The notes under the pieces are model-generated. The model was not told the DNA's origin. It ran no database searches and saw nothing but the letters and a program-made list of their open reading frames with translations. Shown here one piece after another: positions 61,334 through 64,000 of a DNA stretch of 64,000 bases. Every line of letters starts with the position of its first letter. The first letter of the stretch is position 1. Source of the DNA: Mangifera indica (taxonomy: Eukaryota > Streptophyta > Magnoliopsida > Sapindales > Anacardiaceae); contig NC_058137.1 in NCBI RefSeq assembly GCF_011075055.1, forward strand, positions 26,335,463 to 26,399,462, in the 5' to 3' direction. The position numbers were made by a program, and so were the translations under genes.

Positions 61334-62222
61334 ATGCAATATCGTCCATCTGCCGCCATGAACAACTTGAACCGCATCTTGGTCCGTCAAAACCCGCAAA
61401 CCCGCATAGCAAATCGGGTTATCAAACCCTGCGACGTGTTCCTCAACCATAGAGGAATCGACACGAAGCGAACGGTGGCTACTTTGCTTTATGATCATTT
61501 GTCTCGGCTTAACTTACGCCCGTTCTTGGATAACAAGAACATGAAGCCGGGTGACAAATTATTTGACAAGATTAATAGTGCCATCAAGGGTTGCAAAGTT
61601 GGCGTTGCTGTGTTTTCGCCTCATTACTGTGAATCATATTTTTGCCTCCATGAATTGGCCCTTATCATGGAGTCGAAGAAGAAGGTTATCCCGATATTTT
61701 GTGACATCAAACCCTCGGAACTTCGCGTTCCGGATAATGGAAAATGCCCGGCAAATGAAATTCAGAGATTTAACTGGGCTCTTGAAGAGGCCAAGTACAC
61801 CGTCGGGCTCACGTTCGATTCCTTAAAAGGGTATCATCTTCTTTCTTTTTATAAGCTTTTTTAATCATTCGACATAATATTTATGAGCATACTATCTTTT
61901 CAATTGAGTTTTTAATAATGTATCATTATATAACTAAATGATCACGTAATCATTTGATTATCTAATTAAGTACTTCAAACATTATACATATAGTTTTATC
62001 AAATCTGAACAATGATTATTCAGTATTCAGAAGTGTACAAAGATAGTTATATTGATTTCAGGGTTTAACCTGACGTATCTTTAATTAATGGTTTGTAGGA
62101 ACTGGTCAGAAGTGGTGACAAATGCATCAGATATAGTGATCAACAGTTTAATGGAGATTGAGTCTGAAGAGAAGAGGTTGATCAGGCGCAGGAACAATAT
62201 TAATGCCCCAATGACCATCTGA
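61334..62222 (+). CDS. TIR-only protein (Toll/interleukin-1 receptor domain, probable NADase)
   Basis: Two exons (61334-61830, 62099-62222) join across a Gly codon to 206 aa. Either Met1 or Met9 could start translation; both have good context (CACCATGC, GCCATGA). Residues 33-165 are a plant TIR domain: CDVFLNHRGIDTKRTVATLL (33-52), FLDNKNMKPGDKLFDKI (64-80), INSAIKGCKVGVAVFSPHYC and SYFCLHELALIMESKKK. The catalytic Glu of TIR NADases is retained as Glu107 in CLHEL. The usual Trp before that motif is Phe103. There is no NB-ARC or LRR: after the TIR domain, the short tail NWSEVVTNASDIVINSLMEI ends at TGA 62220-62222. TIR-only proteins act as immune NADases or signal amplifiers. Arabidopsis At1g52900 is the probable orthologue by domain and gene order. 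The intron contains a relic of the AT-rich MITE (about 61880-61990). Confidence 0.93.
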
Positions 62223-64000
62223 TGATGAAGAACTGCATTCTTTTTTTAATTTAATGTTTCATAATAATACTTAACACCATTTTTTTATTCCTTTATTTCA
62301 ATCGTAATATTTTGATTTGTTACCGGAGTGGAGTTTGATGAGTTGTATTTACCTGGATGTCTAATCTGGTGTACAGGCTAATAAAAAATTGCCTATCCTG
62401 ATTTCATAAGTGTCATGTAATTTATGGTATCAATCCCAAGCTTTTAATTTCTTGTTGAATATTTTGTTGGTTTATCTCCCGTAAACTTTCTTCGTCCATT
62501 CAATGACATCTTTAATAGTAGGATGTTTAAAAGCTGATTTTGAGGTTCTTGGGTGAATAATTTTAAAAAGCACACATACATCATTATACTGTAAAAATCA
62601 GATCATTTAAAAGACACGATATACAAACATGTTTCAGTAGTTTATTCAAGAGCAAATTCATCTAGCAATGATAGGAGGTTAGTGTTTTCGGTTTCTATCT
62701 GGACTGTTTCGAGTTTGTGCGCAAATAGAAACATAATTTCATGTCCAACATATTTGTGTCCAATTTATTATTAAATGTTGTGCTTAGTTGATGAGACATG
62801 ATTTATAATTAAGTGGAAGGATCGGTTGCTAATGACTATTGCCTGCCTAAGGTTTGCTGAAATGGCTAATTTTCACCATTTAAGTTTCAAAAACTCGTAT
62901 TTCCATGTGTTATTTTTGTTAATGACTTCTATTAAATAAAAAAAAAAATGTATATATGATTTTAAATTAATAATAAAATAATATTCAATCGTATGATAAT
63001 ATATCATTTATATATTCATCTGTATATCCAAAAGTGCATATGCATAACATTGTTCATATTTTTTGTATTTCTTCTTTTTATTTTCCCCTATTTACTATAT
63101 CTTTTTTTCAAAAGTTTGGTGGTAAATTGCAATTTTTGAAAATATTATAAGTGTTAATAAAAGTTTTATATATGGTTTTTGAAAATTAAAGAAAAGTTTA
63201 GAGATACTTTTGAAAATTTTAAAATTTAAAGTGTCTCTCGATAATTTCAAAAATAACAATTGCACCCTAATCCCAAAAAAGACCAATACATAACATTTTA
63301 ATGTTAGTTAAGTTTTTTATATTTAAAAGTGTAAGTGATAAAATTAAAAAGAAGTAAAAAAATATTAATAATTTGATATTTATATCAAATATTAATGACA
63401 TTTTTATAATTTTAATAAAATCACAAAACAATCATTAAAAAAAAAAAACCTAATAGACCCACTAATAAAAGTAAATAATCGATGAAAATTCGGCTTCAAA
63501 GATTCGAAATCTGTCGTTTTATCGAACGTTGAACGAAAAATAGCCATTTGACACACTTTGGAAAGGTCATTAGTGTTATTAAACTCAATTTTTAATTCAC
63601 TTATTCGAGTGGGGCTAATATTTGGAGGACACCAAAATTAAAGAAACAAGAGAGAGCTATATGTATAACATTTCACATCAATGAAAGAAAATAGGATAAG
63701 AATGCATGCGTCAAAATAAAAGGAACTGTAGAGAGGCAGTTTTTTATGTGAGGACGGCCAGAAGCTAGCAAAAATTGGTATCAATTATTTCAGAGTCGAT
63801 CAATGAACACATAAAATAATAACTGGTTTAATTAAAAGCTTTGTCCAAGTATATGGCCCTTGATCAAGTTTATATATGCAATTTGTAAAGAAAAATACTG
63901 ATTGAATCGACAGAAATATTTGTCTATAGATACATTGAAATCCTTACTTTCTTTTATTAATCATTCAAGATAATCAGTCAACATACCTTGTTGTTAGTAC
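62223..64000. other. Intergenic right edge with foldback and AT-rich MITE remnants
   Basis: The 3' UTR of the TIR gene lies in the first few hundred bases. About 62838-63570 resembles a decayed GGCCAAA foldback copy (TGCCTGCCTAAGGTTTGCTG on the left, AAAAATAGCCATTTGACACA on the right). An AT-rich MITE core lies inside it at about 62945-63055. No gene is recognised to the window end. Confidence 0.4.

Noticed and set aside
1..64000. tRNA, rRNA, snoRNA or microRNA genes
   Set aside because: Nothing with a convincing tRNA fold, box elements or typical microRNA precursor was noticed by eye; a covariance-model scan would be needed to exclude them.

Overview
This is nuclear DNA of a flowering plant, almost certainly a eudicot. 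The gene space consists of GT-AG spliced genes with short exons, set in very AT-rich intergenic DNA full of small inverted-repeat transposons. I rebuilt ten protein-coding genes by joining exons in phase. Nine are complete and one (RCC1-type) enters from the left edge. I saw no bacterial features, organelle gene clusters, CRISPR arrays or RNA genes I could support. The species cannot be named from the sequence alone.

Layout, left to right: RCC1-repeat protein (+, 3' part, 1-2229); CBS-domain protein CBSX5 (-, 5703-7270); about 11 kb of transposon-rich DNA; aluminium-induced/TSJT1-type protein (+, 18750-19840); ribosome-biogenesis factor BRX1 (-, 20330-23342); LanC-like protein GCR2 (+, 24287-26378); protochlorophyllide oxidoreductase (-, 26831-28870); WDR44-like WD40 protein (-, 30522-35915); about 11 kb of repeats; DUF1218 membrane protein (-, 47201-48344); CIP7-like protein (-, 51155-55520); a TIR-only protein (+, 61334-62222); repeats to the end.

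As far as I recall the Arabidopsis map, these ten genes match three separate Arabidopsis segments: At3g15430-15480, At4g27430-27460 and At1g52900-52930. The window would then keep an ancestral order that Arabidopsis has split among duplicated, fractionated blocks. Two neighbours concern greening and light (protochlorophyllide oxidoreductase and the CIP7-like protein). The others are housekeeping, stress or immune genes, and I see no evidence of one joint pathway.

The non-genic DNA is dominated by two families. The first is a Mutator-like foldback family whose ends resemble GGCCAAACGACTATTTCCC and whose copies are flanked by about 9-bp target duplications. One very young copy sits in the protochlorophyllide oxidoreductase promoter. 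The second is a short AT-rich MITE family with a recurring core, into whose copies the first family (and the second itself) has inserted. There is also a GAGCTC-rich element with a perfect 9-bp duplication, a tandemly duplicated AT-rich block, a compound foldback and a (TA)28 tract.
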